64,000 bases of DNA, from assembly GCA_963277665.1 (NCBI GenBank), contig OY728128.1, positions 1,867,576,988-1,867,640,987 of the forward strand, read 5' to 3'. Under the pieces are notes generated by a model. That model searched no databases. It worked only from the letters and a program-made list of their open reading frames with translations, and was not told the origin of the DNA. The stretch is from Viscum album. Lineage: Eukaryota > Streptophyta > Magnoliopsida > Santalales > Viscaceae. Below are positions 33,884 to 45,360 of the stretch, one piece after another. Position numbers and translations under genes: made by a program. Every line of letters starts with the position of its first letter. Positions within the stretch are counted from its first letter, which is position 1.

Positions 33884-36139
33884 TTATATTATCTTAAGAT
33901 GATGTTCATATTCATCATAAGATAATACCTTCTTCTTCAATTGACAAAGAGTTTTCCATATGTTGAGACGAATATCATGGATTCCATCATCCGTCAACAT
34001 CTTTAGAATGTCGTACTGGGAGTCAGCCAAAGGACAAAACAAGACTGGTACCTCACCTTTTGCCAATTTTTTTCTCATGTTCAACATTTCCTCTTTATCA
34101 CTAAATGAAGATTCTTCTATCTGTTTTGACCAGATTTGGTGTTTCCTTGTTTCTTTATCAGATTCAACAAGATTGGTAGAGACATCATTGATCAAACTAG
34201 AATATGCATGACTTAGGGGTGGTTCGGAGAATGACCTACACCCTGGGATATATTCTAATTGAGAAAGTATTTCACTTGTTAGCGATAAAGCATTAGACAT
34301 GACTGGTTTCACATTTGCAAGTGCCTTAAGAAAAGAGAGCTTTCTCGGCACTACATTGTCCACTGGAGTATTTTCCAGGCAATGTGAATCACTACTGTGG
34401 AGAGGACATTCGCAGTGAAGTTCATCATCATGGGGTGGACCACCATAATGGGTTACAACAAAATATGGGATCTCTTGCTCCTTGGTCTTCTGACCACACA
34501 GAGGGTTCCTGTGGCTCTCATCTGAAGATGAAACTTCAAGATTGAATGAATTGTCTCGAAGCAAGCCTTCATGAGAAAGTGTCTGTTGAAGACTTTTGGA
34601 ATTAATGTTCCCGTTATTGGGAACTGAGGGAGTAGAATCTTGAATTCCAATAGATAAATGTCTGAGGGCTTCAAGAACTCCTGCATCGAGCAAGGCCTTG
34701 TCACAGATTGGCCTTCGATCTCCAGACTGTGCTGGGTGGATCTTTTTCTTAGATTCCTTCTTACTCGCTTTGGAAACCACTTGTTGATGAAAGTGGTTGC
34801 TCTGAGCAGGTTTATGTGCCTGATCAGGAAAGATGGTCAGGTTAGGCTGACGATCTCCACTCAAATCAGGTGTATGTGCCTGACTTGGTTGTCCGTATGA
34901 TATGGGGGAATATGCCCCATAACCCTCTTGGACTGGAACAGATGTGTGTGTCTGTTCCGGAGTGATTCTTTGATGTGTTACTCCACTGCTAGGGATAGAT
35001 TTATGTGTCTTTCCCTGAGATGATGCTGATGTTGTTATGATATCCTGGCAAGCATCCAGAATATGAGCCGGAATTTGCTTCTGCTCTTTCACCATTGAAA
35101 AAATATGCTTGGTGACTTCAACTGCCGGAACGGGGATATACGTCCATTCCGGGCTTGGAGTAGGTGAATTTGCCTTCTCATGTCCTCCTTTTCCTATCAG
35201 TGAATCCTGACAGTACTCAAGTGTGGGGGAAGAGAGTTGAGTCTGCCTCCTGTTTGTCGTCGGGGCTTTCCGACTGACTTCTCCGTGCGCTACCAAGCGA
35301 GACTATTGGTAGGCTTGATTAGTATTAGCAGGTGTATATTCCTGCTGATTACACTTCTACAAACGCGGTTGATGAGATCCATCATATGTATTCGGACAAG
35401 CATGCTGACTAACTGATGATGTATAAGCAACTGTATGTTCCTACCTATAGTACTCTGCCGGAATTTCCTGGCGGGATTGGCGTGATACTGCCAGACGAGT
35501 CTGCTGGACAGCGGAATTAAAACGGGAAGGTGTGTGTGCCTGCTCGTTGTTTGCCACCAAGTTAGGTTGGTGGACTTCTCCGCAGATGGCAGGGATGATA
35601 ACCTGCCCATTGTTAACCGGATTCCGCCTCTGGTGGTTCGTCTTGCCTGCTCTGGTTTAAAGATCCTGAGCGGAACGCCTGGAGTCGGTACCCTCATCAT
35701 GTTGAGGGCGCACTACCGCACGAGTCTGGCGGCGATTGGTGATGGGAGCCCTCGGGAAGGACTCTTGTCTTTTTGGATTAAGGTCCTGAGGGACCTGCTC
35801 ATTCACTTCCTCAGAGTAAGGGAGTGAATGGAAATTGCGTTCCGGGGATAACGACCCGAAATGGTTGGAGATGGTAGTCAGCACCGCCTGCCTCTTGATC
35901 ACTGGTCGTTGTTGTCCGGACGACCTGTGTGAGTTGTTCACTTGGAGGGCCTGTCGGGAAGCCTCCAGAGTTGGGATGGTACCGTGTTGACGGTACTCCT
36001 TAACCAGCACATTTGATACCCAGTGTTGAAGACACTGAGTAAGTGATGTCATCCTCAGAGCGGATGACGATCCAGTAGGAATAGCAGCTTTGGTATTTGC
36101 AGCAGCAGTATTCACAAGTGTGAATTTGAGAGCAGCCAT
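33884..36139 (-). pseudogene. ORF1-like protein of unknown function upstream of gag
   Basis: An ATG at 36139 opens a frame that reads to a stop at 33884, about 750 codons, with stops near 35657, 35443, 35361 and 35305. The N-terminal 160 residues include a stretch with LTQCLQHWVSNVLVKEYRQHG. The middle is a Ser/Thr/Pro/Gln/His-rich region of loosely repeated units (EQAHTPS, EQTHTSVP, SQAHTPDLS, DQAHKPAQS). The C-terminal half is more globular, with a Cys/His segment (HCECPLHSSDSHC) and LTDDGIHDIRLNIW. Ogre-type Tat elements carry an uncharacterised ORF1 at this place, which makes it a likely counterpart. It shares the gag-pro frame. I recognise no enzymatic domain. Confidence 0.6.
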
Positions 36140-36349
36140 TATGGAAATACATAAGATCTTGGAAAAGAGTGCCTGTTTGATATAACAGACGTAATCAAGA
36201 TAAATTCAGCCACTTCATCCTTTGGATGAGCACATATGTCAATGATTGTTTTTGTTAGCCCTCTTACTGACTTTTAAATAGGGGCTTTAACAAATAGGTA
36301 AAACACCACTTTAATTTGGTTAAGGATTCACGTCGGGTTCACCATTTTT
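36140..36349 (-). other. 5' leader of the Tat element with primer-binding site
   Basis: Between the 5' LTR and the ORF1 ATG lie about 210 bases. Five bases inside the LTR end, the - strand reads TGGTGAACCCGACGTGAA (within 36324-36344). Position and TGG start fit a tRNA primer-binding site; I do not assign the tRNA. The rest shows no motif I recognise. Confidence 0.75.
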
Positions 36350-38517
36350 TGTTTCCCTCGGAATTCGAGGATGACCTCCTGGATGGGAGATTCAAACGTT
36401 CCGATCGGTTTCTATCGGGTTTGTTTGTAGAACCGGAAACGTCCAATGATTCCACATCCATTTGGACCTACTTTCCAAAGGTAGGCACTCATTAGTTTGT
36501 GGACTAATGAGGCTTAGGAATTTTCATTGGTCAAGAGGATGGGAGGTCAGACTCATCACACCTTTTTGAGGGGAACTATTGTCTACTCCGGGACTCTCTT
36601 TATAGATTTAATTTATGTTTCGTGAATCTTTATTACATTACCAAGTATAAAATGAGCTTTCCTTTAGTTTTAACAATCAAGGATAAAATATGTAAGAAAT
36701 TTAGAGAATCTTTTATATGTATTCGAGGTTCGTCATCAATAGAGAATCATATGTATCTATTTAGAGATTCTTGGTCAATGGTTTCCTTTGAAACATTTAT
36801 ATAAAAGTCTCTTGGTCATTATGATGACCAGGCTGGTTTTAAAGCCACTCAGTGGGGCACTTGAAGTTTATCATCATTCAGAAGGACATGGATTATTTCA
36901 AAGTTGAGATCAAACCCGCAGATGGTCTACCTACGTATCCTTTGTTTAGGAAAAGGAATCAGAACCCACATAGTTATAGAAGTAGAGTATGATATTTATG
37001 ATTAATGGCACAAGGAAGGATGTCATAATTACTTTTATCCTCTAAGATCACGTGAGTCATTCTCGGTGTGAGAAACAAGAGGTATTGGTAATAAGATAGA
37101 CAATTGGGCCATGAAAGATGTAATCATAAGAAATGGTTTGGGGCTTATGTATGTATGACTTCCCAGATAAATGAAGGTTTGGATTTACTTTAGGGAGAAA
37201 ATCCAGGAACAGGGTCCATAAAGGTATATGTGCTTCATGGAGATTTTGAATACTCTAACTTGGGACTTATTCCTGGAAAGGAAACCCAAAATTAGGAGAG
37301 GATTGATAATTCGGTTTTACTCCTGAGAAGGAATCCCATATCAAACGTAATTTAGGACTGGTTAAAGAGAATTTCAGGGACTTGGGGCTTATTCCCGAAA
37401 AGGAAGCCCAGATTTATGGCTGGGGTTTATTCCTAACAAGGAAGCCCAGATTAAAGGATTATGATTGAGACTTACTCCTGAATAGGTGGCCCAAGTTAAG
37501 GAATTAAGAATTTGGGGCTTACTCCGGAGGAAGATGCCCAGATTAAGGGACTTATAACTGGGGATTATTCCTGAAAAGGAGACTCAGGTTAAGGATTCTC
37601 TCATCTTAAAGGATGAGGTTTAATGAATGAACTCTCAATCTTTGGTGACATAAAGATGTATAAATCACTATGTTTTGAGAGATGTTCCACAAAATTCCTT
37701 TCAAATAAGGAAGTCAAATAAAAAAAATCATGCCATAAATGGCTTTGAAGAGTATCCTGAAGACTGAATCTTGAATAGGAAAGGTGAAATGACTTAAAAG
37801 GGGTAAAATAGGCAATATGGGCACCCAAAAAATGCAGTGGCATGCAAGTCATGAAAGGCGCGCAAGTCTTACGTGGGCACGCAAGTATTGGTCGCGTAGG
37901 TATAGCTGCGCGACATGTGGGGTACTTGCGCGATTTTCAACCGGCATTAAAAATACTTGAGAGACTCTTTCTTAAATCCTTTAGAATCCTCTTGAGGTTC
38001 TTCCAGTAAAGGGCGCGCAAGTTCTATCGAAGGAGTAAAGGTGGCGCGCAAGTGTGGCCACTTCCATTAAGGGCTGGCCACTCAGGCGCGGATGTGTTGA
38101 TGCATTTCAACACTTAGGCCTTCCTCCTTCTCTTTAGATCTTCCATTATAGGTGAGAAATTACCTTAGAAGTGTTCCGGAAGCTTTGAGAAAAGACTTGG
38201 GCGTTGAGGGCTTGAATCTGAGTTTCTGGAAAAAATACTTCCGAATGGGGGGCCCACAGGGTCTATTTATAGGCAGAAGGAGACCCCGAGCGGTTACTGG
38301 GAAGTTATCACTTAGGTCGCGCAAGTCACTTGCGCGCCAAGTGAGTCGCTCAAGTCCACTTGCACGACCATGGGGAAACTTGTGCGGCACAGTTTCTTTT
38401 GATCCTTTGTTCATGCCTTTGTCGATTTTTGATATTTTCTTCAAAGGTTGAATCACTTTGTGCTCATATATTCCCCTTTTCCGATCTTTAGATTCTATAA
38501 GGAAAGGAGCGTCAACA
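36350..38517 (-). repeat. 5' LTR of the Tat element (right copy)
   Basis: It matches 20660-22823 end to end and carries the same internal repeat arrays (about 37250-37590 and 37855-38390). Differences are mostly transitions, many at CpG sites, as expected from methylation decay. As the element is on the - strand, this copy would hold the active promoter. I could not identify a reliable TATA box. Confidence 0.9.
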
Positions 38518-38522
38518 GTGGT
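38518..38522. repeat. Target-site duplication GTGGT (right) of the Tat element
   Basis: It directly follows the LTR end CA at 38517 and is identical to 20655-20659. Confidence 0.9.
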
Positions 38523-38706
38523 TCTTTATTATCTCCATGTTATTTTGAAGCATTTAATTGTTCTGTAATCATTTTATATTTTTTTGAATGGATTTACCAC
38601 ATGTTAAGATAGTCCCCACATTTAGTTTTTTATGGGTTGATTTTGTGTAACTAGATTCTCAACCTATGGTTGATGATGGAGAGACCTGAGTAACAATGGG
38701 TGAATT
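38523..38706. other. Remnant of the Athila-like element between two insertions
   Basis: These 184 bases join the sequence left of 20655 on one side and right of 49078 on the other once the inserts are removed. They should be part of the decayed gag region, but no motif is readable. Confidence 0.5.
38702..38706. repeat. Left target-site duplication (GAATT) of the 38.7-49 kb element
   Basis: GAATT precedes the left LTR, and TAATT follows the right LTR at 49073-49077. Four of five bases agree. Confidence 0.7.
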
Positions 38707-40693
38707 TGTAACGTCCGGGTTACGGGTGCCACACAACGGGTGCCCCGAACCCGGTTCACCACGTGACCTCAAGTGCATTTCCCCAAATGCCAGAGGCTGC
38801 TGACTAGCAGTAAGGGACGAGGTCTGATAGTGGGGAAACTATGCCCTCTTTTGTCAATGTGTAGTGCAGCGGAATACGAAAGAAAACATACATCAAACAG
38901 CGGAAGCAGTAAAACATACACAACTGAAATAAAAAACACCAGTGGATATAACCAACAGTGATTCAACATGTCTCATGTTCTATGAAAATAGACATAACAT
39001 GTTATACATCAATACAGTACAACCAAAGGTAGAGTACAATGAAACAAATCAAAACAGCTGGCAACGGCATCGCGAGCCTAGGCTCGGTCCCATGCCCTCC
39101 TACTGCTCAGCAGCAATCATGTACCTGTATAGGGACTCTTGCCCCTATATACACCTGCAGCAACATAATCTTTTTGGGCCGAAATGTGTGACCCAAATAG
39201 GGTGTGAGAAATATATCTCAGTAGGCACCCACCAAAGGCATGTGCTCAACTATGTGTCAAACATGCAACAATAGTGTGCAGTAGTAAAATGCAATAAAGT
39301 AAGCAGTAATAAAGAGTAACTAACTTAACCAATTATATTTCCATTTTAATATCCATTTAATCCTTTAATTTAATAATATTATGTGCTCAAAAGAACCAAT
39401 CCCTCATTCCAAATTGAATCTCACCCTCAGGATAATATAGTAAACCATGCCCTCAGGCTATACAAAATCTCACCCTCGGACATTTCCCTCAGGCATAACA
39501 GAATTCTCGCCCTCAGGCATATGAAGTGTCGCCCTCAGGCAAAAAAGTCAATCCCTCAGGCATGAAAGGTTTCCCTCAGGAGAAATAAAACGTCTCTCTC
39601 AGGCTAATACAGCCACTCCCTCAGGCTATAGTAAACACCACCCTCAGGCATAAGTAACCAGGCTATTCCCAACATATAAACATGAAATTTAAATACAATT
39701 CCTCTCAATGAAAAAGTAATGCATAAATAAAAATGGAATACTCTCGGGTATCCTGGCCAAACGACTAAACAGAGGAATGCACCCATCGGGATGGTCTTGG
39801 ATCCAAGAAACGGTCCCAAACAACATTTTAATATCACATTTAATTACCTATACAATTCTAGATATTCAAAATAGCCACGGCCTCAGCCAAATGACACCCC
39901 AACATGGGTTCATGGTACAAAAACCGACAAAACACACAACTGTTGGAAAATTTAACTCCAAGCCACCTACCTTATATGCCAACGAGTGCTAATTACGAAT
40001 GTCAGTTATAGAAACGCCCAAGAAAGACGTTGATCTGATGAAGAATAATACCCTTTTAAAAGTAAATAACTTTCATTAGCAAAAGAATTGGCATGAACTG
40101 GTTAAGGAGACTGGAGGGCTTACCCGTGTGGTCCCAACCAGATCGTCCGGGGCGGGAACAAATTCCAGACGAACACCCAGTGGATCTTAAAAGGTTTGGC
40201 CATCCAATCCTACTCCTTCATCCGGTTCTAAGCCTTCCCTACGAATAGGGGATGCTACCACCCATTTTAAGTAAAAAAATGAAAGTACACGGTGTGTACT
40301 CATCATTTTTATAACTCTTCCTATGGCAACTTCCCACCAGTGTGGCACTGTTCACCTTCCAACAGGACTACACGATGTGTCTCCTTGAGTACACGGCCTG
40401 TTCTGTCACACAACTGGTCACCGCCTTACTATTTTCCTGCTGACTGACTACACGGTGTGTAAGGGACCACTACACGGCGTGTAGTCGATTTCTACACCCT
40501 TCATCCCTGGTATGACCACACGCCTTATGTATTTATCCCACACGGCCACAAGTACATGGCTTGTTGACAAAGTACATGGCGTGTACTTTCCAAAAATTGG
40601 AAATTTCCCCATTTTCCACATTTTCTCAAAAACACTTAAGCAAAAGAGAAAATTAGAAACTCGTACCTCAAAAACAAGAACCGGGTTCTTACA
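38707..40693 (-). repeat. 3' LTR (left copy) of the 38.7-49 kb Tekay-like element
   Basis: It starts TGTAACGTCCGGG and ends GGGTTCTTACA. It shares long stretches with 47001-49072, such as CAAACAGCGGAAGCAGTAAA and GCATCGCGAGCCTAGGCTCG (a palindrome-containing word). A short minisatellite of CCCTCAGGC..A units lies at about 39420-39655. Copies of the near-palindrome TACACGGCGTGTA lie at about 40290-40580. Confidence 0.88.
39420..39655. repeat. CCCTCAGGCAT/CCCTCAGGCTA minisatellite, short allele
   Basis: About ten CCCTCAGGC units spaced 18-24 bp. The other LTR holds a longer and more regular array (47690-48055). Confidence 0.8.
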
Positions 40694-40708
40694 AAATTCC
40701 CCCATTAA
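40694..40708 (-). other. Polypurine tract of the 38.7-49 kb element
   Basis: On the - strand ATGGGGGAATTT directly precedes the 3' LTR start TGTAAGAAC. Confidence 0.75.
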
Positions 40709-40731
40709 ATCAATTCATCCCCGAGTTTCCC

Positions 40732-42000
40732 TTACAAGGGTGGCGAAGATATAGCCATGAACAACACTAGCCACTGAGCACGTATATCGGTCTCCAGCTC
40801 CCAGGTTTCATCATGCACTCAACCATGCTGCCATATCACTCATACGAGAGGAACTGACCGGCCTCGGAGAACCATCGTGATCCTGTCAACGATACAAATC
40901 GGATGATCCTCAAAGGACGCATCTAACTCCATATCAACCTCCTCTGGCTGAAAAATGTGAGATGGGTCTGAATGATAACGGCACAACTGAGATACATGGA
41001 AGACGTCGTGCATTGCCTGGTACCTCTACGGTAACTGCAACCAATAGTCAACAAGCCCAACTCTCTCCAGAATCCCAAATGGCCCTACATACCTCAGTGA
41101 GTGTTTACCCTGTCTACTGATCCGAATGTGTCCCAAACGCGGTGAAACACACACAAAAACATGAACCCCACCACGAACTCCAAAGGTCATCTACTGCGAT
41201 CAACATATGACTTTTGACGAGACTGTGCAGAAGCCATCCGCTTCTGAATCAACTGGACCTGCTCAGATGTCTCCTACACGAGATGTGGTCTCAGTAAAGC
41301 TACCTCACCTGCCTCTAACCAGAAAAAAGGTGATCTGCATGGCCTACAATATAAAGCCTCATAAGGTACCATATCAATAGTCACCCGGAAACTATTATTA
41401 TAGGCAAACTTGACTAGGGGTATATGCTTCTCCCAAGATCCCCCAAAGTCTAGGACGCAAGCTTGCAGCATGTCCTCAACCACCTGTACAGTACACTTTG
41501 ACTGGCCATCTATCTGAGGGTGGTATGATGTGCTCAGAAGCACTTGTGTACCCAGTTCCCTATGAAAACTCTGCCAGAAACACCACATAAATTGTGCGTC
41601 CCTATCTGAAATGATAGAATGAGGTACCCTATGAAGACGCACGATCCCTTGGATATACAACCTTCCATGCTTTTCAACACCGAAGGTATCCTTGATCGGC
41701 AAGAAGTGAGACACCTTTGTGAGTCTGTCTACAACAACCCACATGGTAGCATTGCCTCGAGATGACCTCAGCAAACTAGTCACGAAGTCCGTCGTGACAT
41801 CATCCCATTTCCACTCTAGAATGGGTAATTGTCGTAACAGTCCAGCTGGTCTCTGATGCTCCGCCTTCACTTTCTGACAGGTGGAACACCTTTTAACAAA
41901 ACCAGGTACCTCTCTCTTCATACCCGGCCACCAGTACTGACGTCTTAAGTCATGGTACATCTTGGTAACCCCGGGATGAACTGCCCAAGCTGAATCATGA
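40732..42000 (-). pseudogene. Integrase with chromodomain of the 38.7-49 kb element
   Basis: An open stretch at 41274-41960 covers YHDLRRQYWWPGMK, the CSTC half of the zinc domain, the core Asp in TTDFV, the second Asp in ISDRDAQF, and AYNNSF/YEALYCR. Thirty-five residues after the second Asp, where a Glu is required (GQSE), the codon reads AAG (Lys) at 41496-41498, so catalysis is lost by one G-to-A change. The tail (40740-41270) is frameshifted but still shows AQSRQKSYVD. It ends with a chromodomain near 40750-40870 (ITMVLRGRSVPLV, VIWQHG, DETWELE) and a TAA at 40732-40734. Confidence 0.85.
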
Positions 42001-42076
42001 AACTCTCACATTATCTCATTGCGTATATCCCCTGAAACCCACATTCATCCATGGAAACACAATATCTCATCATCGA

Positions 42077-42620
42077 TTATTGTACAATAGAAGGAGGGTC
42101 CTCACTCTCCACTGAATCCCGTAGAACTAGGCCTTCTGAATCATATAGCTGTCTCATCCTCACTCTATCAAGGAGGGTAGAAGTTATAGCGAAAGAGGAA
42201 AGATAAGTCTTCCCCTGACTGTCGTGCAACTCCAGATGCATCTCAGAGAACAAGGCCATAAGCTACTACTCACCACTGGCCTCCTGCACTGCATGTATCT
42301 GAGTCTTCCTACTCAGTGCATCAGCTACTGCATTACCTTTACCAAGTGTATAGGCATGCTCAAAATCAAAGGACTGAAGGTATTCGACCCACCTTCGCTG
42401 CCTCAGATTCATGTTACATTGATTAAAAATATACTTGAGATTTTCGTGGTTGGTGAAAACCACAAAATGTTCTCCCAGTAGATAGTGTCTCCAACAACGC
42501 AACCCATGAACAACTACAGCTAACTCGAGATCATGCGTCGGGTAATTCCTCTCATGTGGCCTCAACTGTCGAGACCCGTACGCAACGACTCAATCACCCT
42601 GCATCAAAACTGCTCCCAGC
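42077..42620 (-). pseudogene. RNase H of the 38.7-49 kb element
   Basis: The stretch 42266-42565 reads [23 protein letters not shown], then FVVFTNHENLKYIFNQ and NAVADALSRKT. The wording matches a Ty3-type RNase H, but the usual T-D-H Asp is Asn (FTNHENL), another G-to-A type loss. The frame here differs from the one used upstream for reverse transcriptase, so an indel lies between about 42706 and 42565. Confidence 0.85.
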
Positions 42621-42705
42621 CCAATACCTGATGCATCATAATAAATTGTATAGCTCTGCCCCTGCTCTGGGAGTATCAGGATCGGTGATGATGTCAACCT
42701 TCCTT

Positions 42706-43560
42706 TCAAGTCCTTAAAGGATGTCTCGCCGGATTTTGACCAAAGAACTTCACACCATTCTTAGTCAAGCCCGTCAACAGTGCTCCTAAGCGGGAGAAGT
42801 ACTGTATAAAGTGCCTGTTGTAACCAGCCAGCCCCAAGAAACTCTGTATCTCAAACACATTCATAGGCTGCTCCCAGGAAACTACTACTCTCACCTTCTT
42901 TGGGTCTTCTGAAACTCTTTCCTCTGAGAAGATATGACCCAGTAAGTGTATCTGGTCCATCCAAAAGTGGCACTTTGAGAGCATAGCATATAGTCGATGC
43001 TCTCTTAGTGTACTAAATATGATCTCAAGATGGGTGGCATGGTCGTGTTGAGTGTGATAGTACACCAATATGTTGTCCATGAATACTACCACAAAAGAGT
43101 CCAGATAAGGATGGAACACACGATTCATCAGAGCCATGAAAACTGTTGGCACGTTCGTGTGTCAGAACGGCATAACCGTATACTCGTATAGACCATCCAT
43201 GCTCATGAAAGTTGTGAGAGGTATATCAGATGGTTTAATGCACAACTGATGATATCTAGATCCCATGTCAATATTCAAGAACACTCGTGCTCCACGATGT
43301 TGATCAAAAAGATCATCAATCCTTGGCAAGGTATATCGGTTCTTGACCATCGGCTGGTTCAACTTTTGATAATCCACACAAATTCCAAGGATACCGTCCA
43401 CCTTCTTCACAAAAAGGACCAGAGAACCCCATGGAGAAGTACTGGGTCAGATGAAACCCTTCTCCTGTAACTCCTCTAACTGCCTCTTGAGCTCCTAAAG
43501 CTCAGGGGTAGCCATCCTATAAGGATGAATGGACACCGGTACTGCTCCTAGCACGATCTC
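42706..43560 (-). pseudogene. Reverse transcriptase of the 38.7-49 kb element
   Basis: Motifs in order: LVLFVKKVDGILGICVDYQKLN, RIDDLFDQHRGARVFLNIDMGSRYHQL, then YTVMPF, a stop at about 43159-43164, and VPTVFMALMNRVFHPYLDSF. The catalytic box that should read F-I-D-D is VVFMDNILVY, with Asn (AAC, 43072-43074) for the second Asp, which would abolish polymerisation. LLGHIFSEERVSEDPKKV and FLGLAGYNRHFIQYFS follow. Further stops lie around 43441-43580. Confidence 0.88.
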
Positions 43561-43830
43561 GATAGAGAAATCCATCTCTCACTCCGGAGGAAGACCTAAA
43601 AAGTCGTCCGGGAAGAAATCCATGAAACGATCAACCACTGGAGGGAAATCCATCTGAGAAGTCTCCTGATCATCCAGATATAAACTCACAATCTGGGCTG
43701 TGACTCCACCTTTCCCATGATGCTCTAGTCTAGCTCGACTCGCCTGAACATCCCACTCTCCCTTATATAAAAACTCTCTGCCCTCTGGTGACGTGAAACA
43801 CACCCTACGATGATAGTAGCCTACAAAGGC

Positions 43831-44418
43831 TCAAAAGGGAACAAACCAGTCCATTCTGAGAATGACGTCATAGCTCATCATCTCTAAGACATATGGGTCC
43901 CAAGGAAAGTGACACCCACCAACCTCAAGGGGGAACTCCTTGCACTGACGCACACCAGCCGTTCCAGTCCCCAACATTGTGTCTAGAGTCCTGATATCAG
44001 AAGAAATAGAAACATAGATCCCAAGGCTCTCCACTACGGGTACAGATATGAAACTATGCGTAGAACCCGTATCGAAAAGTAATGAAGATAGAACAGAAGC
44101 TACTAGAATAGTACCTCTGACTGTAGAAGGTCCGAGATCCTGCTCATGTTGGGTCTGTTGCACTGCATATGCCAGACCAGTACGGTGGCCCTGTGACACT
44201 AATGGTTTACCCTGAGCTGTCCTACCCTGCTGCCTCTGAGATCTAGGTGTCTGGCTACCACATCCATAACCACCATCTCTACATGAACGCCCTAACGCAT
44301 TCCAGTTCCCTGAATGGTAAAAAGCCACTGGTCTTTCTCCTACATGCGGAGTCTGCACAAAACCCCTCTCACTAGCCACTTGTGGATAAACCATGCAGAA
44401 TCGTTGCAGGTGAACCAT
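43831..44418 (-). pseudogene. Aspartic protease of the 38.7-49 kb element
   Basis: A frame open for about 195 codons starts within the second gag knuckle (VHLQRFC) and runs through a Gln/Gly-rich linker to GTILVASVLSSLLFDTGSTH, with the D-T-G active site near 44073. SYDVILRMDWF ends the domain, and a stop follows at 43831. The active site is intact here although reverse transcriptase, RNase H and integrase have lost theirs. Confidence 0.88.
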
Positions 44419-45360
44419 CTTTCTGCAAACTCAGCACTCCACTGGGTCTCGTGGACACTGCGGTCTCTTATATCCCTTGCTACCACATTGGCAGCACCTG
44501 ATCGGGCCACCGGAAGAGACTGCATGGCTGGTACTACCACCCTGAGAGAATTCCATCTATCTCTTCCTCTTGCCGGTATAAATAGTACCAATAACTGGTC
44601 TTGAACCGCCCTGGACCACACCACCAGATTCCCACAGGTTCCTCTATGTAATCAGTGCCCGATTCACAATAGCATATACAGTAGGCAACATGAAAACATT
44701 CACCAGCGCTCAGATGTCATAACGAAGATAATCCTCAAACCTTCTGGCTCTCAGCCTCTCATCACCCACTAGCACGGGTGCAAAACGCTAAAGCTCGGTA
44801 AAGTGAGAAGAATAGTCCATCACCGACATGGCACCCTGCTGAAAATTCATGAACTCTAGAGCTCTATCTGCTCTCAGCATCTCTAGAAAGAAGAAGTCAT
44901 AGAAGACTACCTTAAAATCTTCCCATGTCATGTCTCTCTGATGCTCTGACTATGTGGTAACATCCAACCACCCTTTGGAGGAATTACGCAGCTTTTATGT
45001 CGCGAGCATGACCCTCCACCCTGGAGGCATCTCAAGATGCCCGAAAATAGTTGGAATTGATCCCAGCCAAGACTCTGCATCTTGCGGTCTGCCATCCCCT
45101 GAAAACATAGGTGGATGCTGCTGCTGGAAAATATGAGTCAGCTTAGCCATAGATATGGTAGACTGCGGTGCTCCCTGAAAGGTCTGCATGAACAACATAA
45201 ATCCTTCACAGAAATGAGCCTCCACGCCTGTGTCCGGTATAGAAGCTGGTGCCACATCTGGCTCCGCTGGAGGATCAACTGGTATCCCATGGCCCACCAT
45301 CTCTGGGGTATAGTCATCGCTGATCTCTGGGAGTACAACACGCGGTCGTCTAGGCGGCAT
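44419..45360 (-). pseudogene. Gag with double zinc knuckle of the 38.7-49 kb element
   Basis: An ATG at 45360 (MPPRRPR) opens a 121-codon stretch including ISMAKLTHIFQQQHPPMFSG and DAESWLGSIPTIF, the start of a Tekay-type gag core. Stops interrupt the middle. Near 44400-44500 two knuckles are readable: CCQCGSKGYKRPQC, with Tyr for the required His, and a second reading C-stop-VCRKMVHLQRFC that runs into the protease frame. The ATG fits the same frame as protease and reverse transcriptase, so gag-pol was one polyprotein. Confidence 0.8.

Larger units (their letters stand above)
20660..38517 (-). mobile_element. Complete Tat-lineage Ty3/gypsy retrotransposon (17.9 kb)
   Basis: It has two LTRs of 2,164 and 2,168 bp with TG...CA ends, a perfect GTGGT target duplication, and a PBS and a polypurine tract in the right places for a - strand element. 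The gene order is ORF1-like, gag, protease, reverse transcriptase, RNase H, second RNase H, integrase. The second RNase H, the CX2HX4HX4C gag knuckle, the D-N-G protease and the extra frame upstream of gag place it in the Tat group (Ogre/Retand relatives). About 20 in-frame stops but almost no frameshifts make it inactive yet easy to read. The LTRs differ at roughly 5% of positions in the stretch I compared by eye. Confidence 0.9.
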
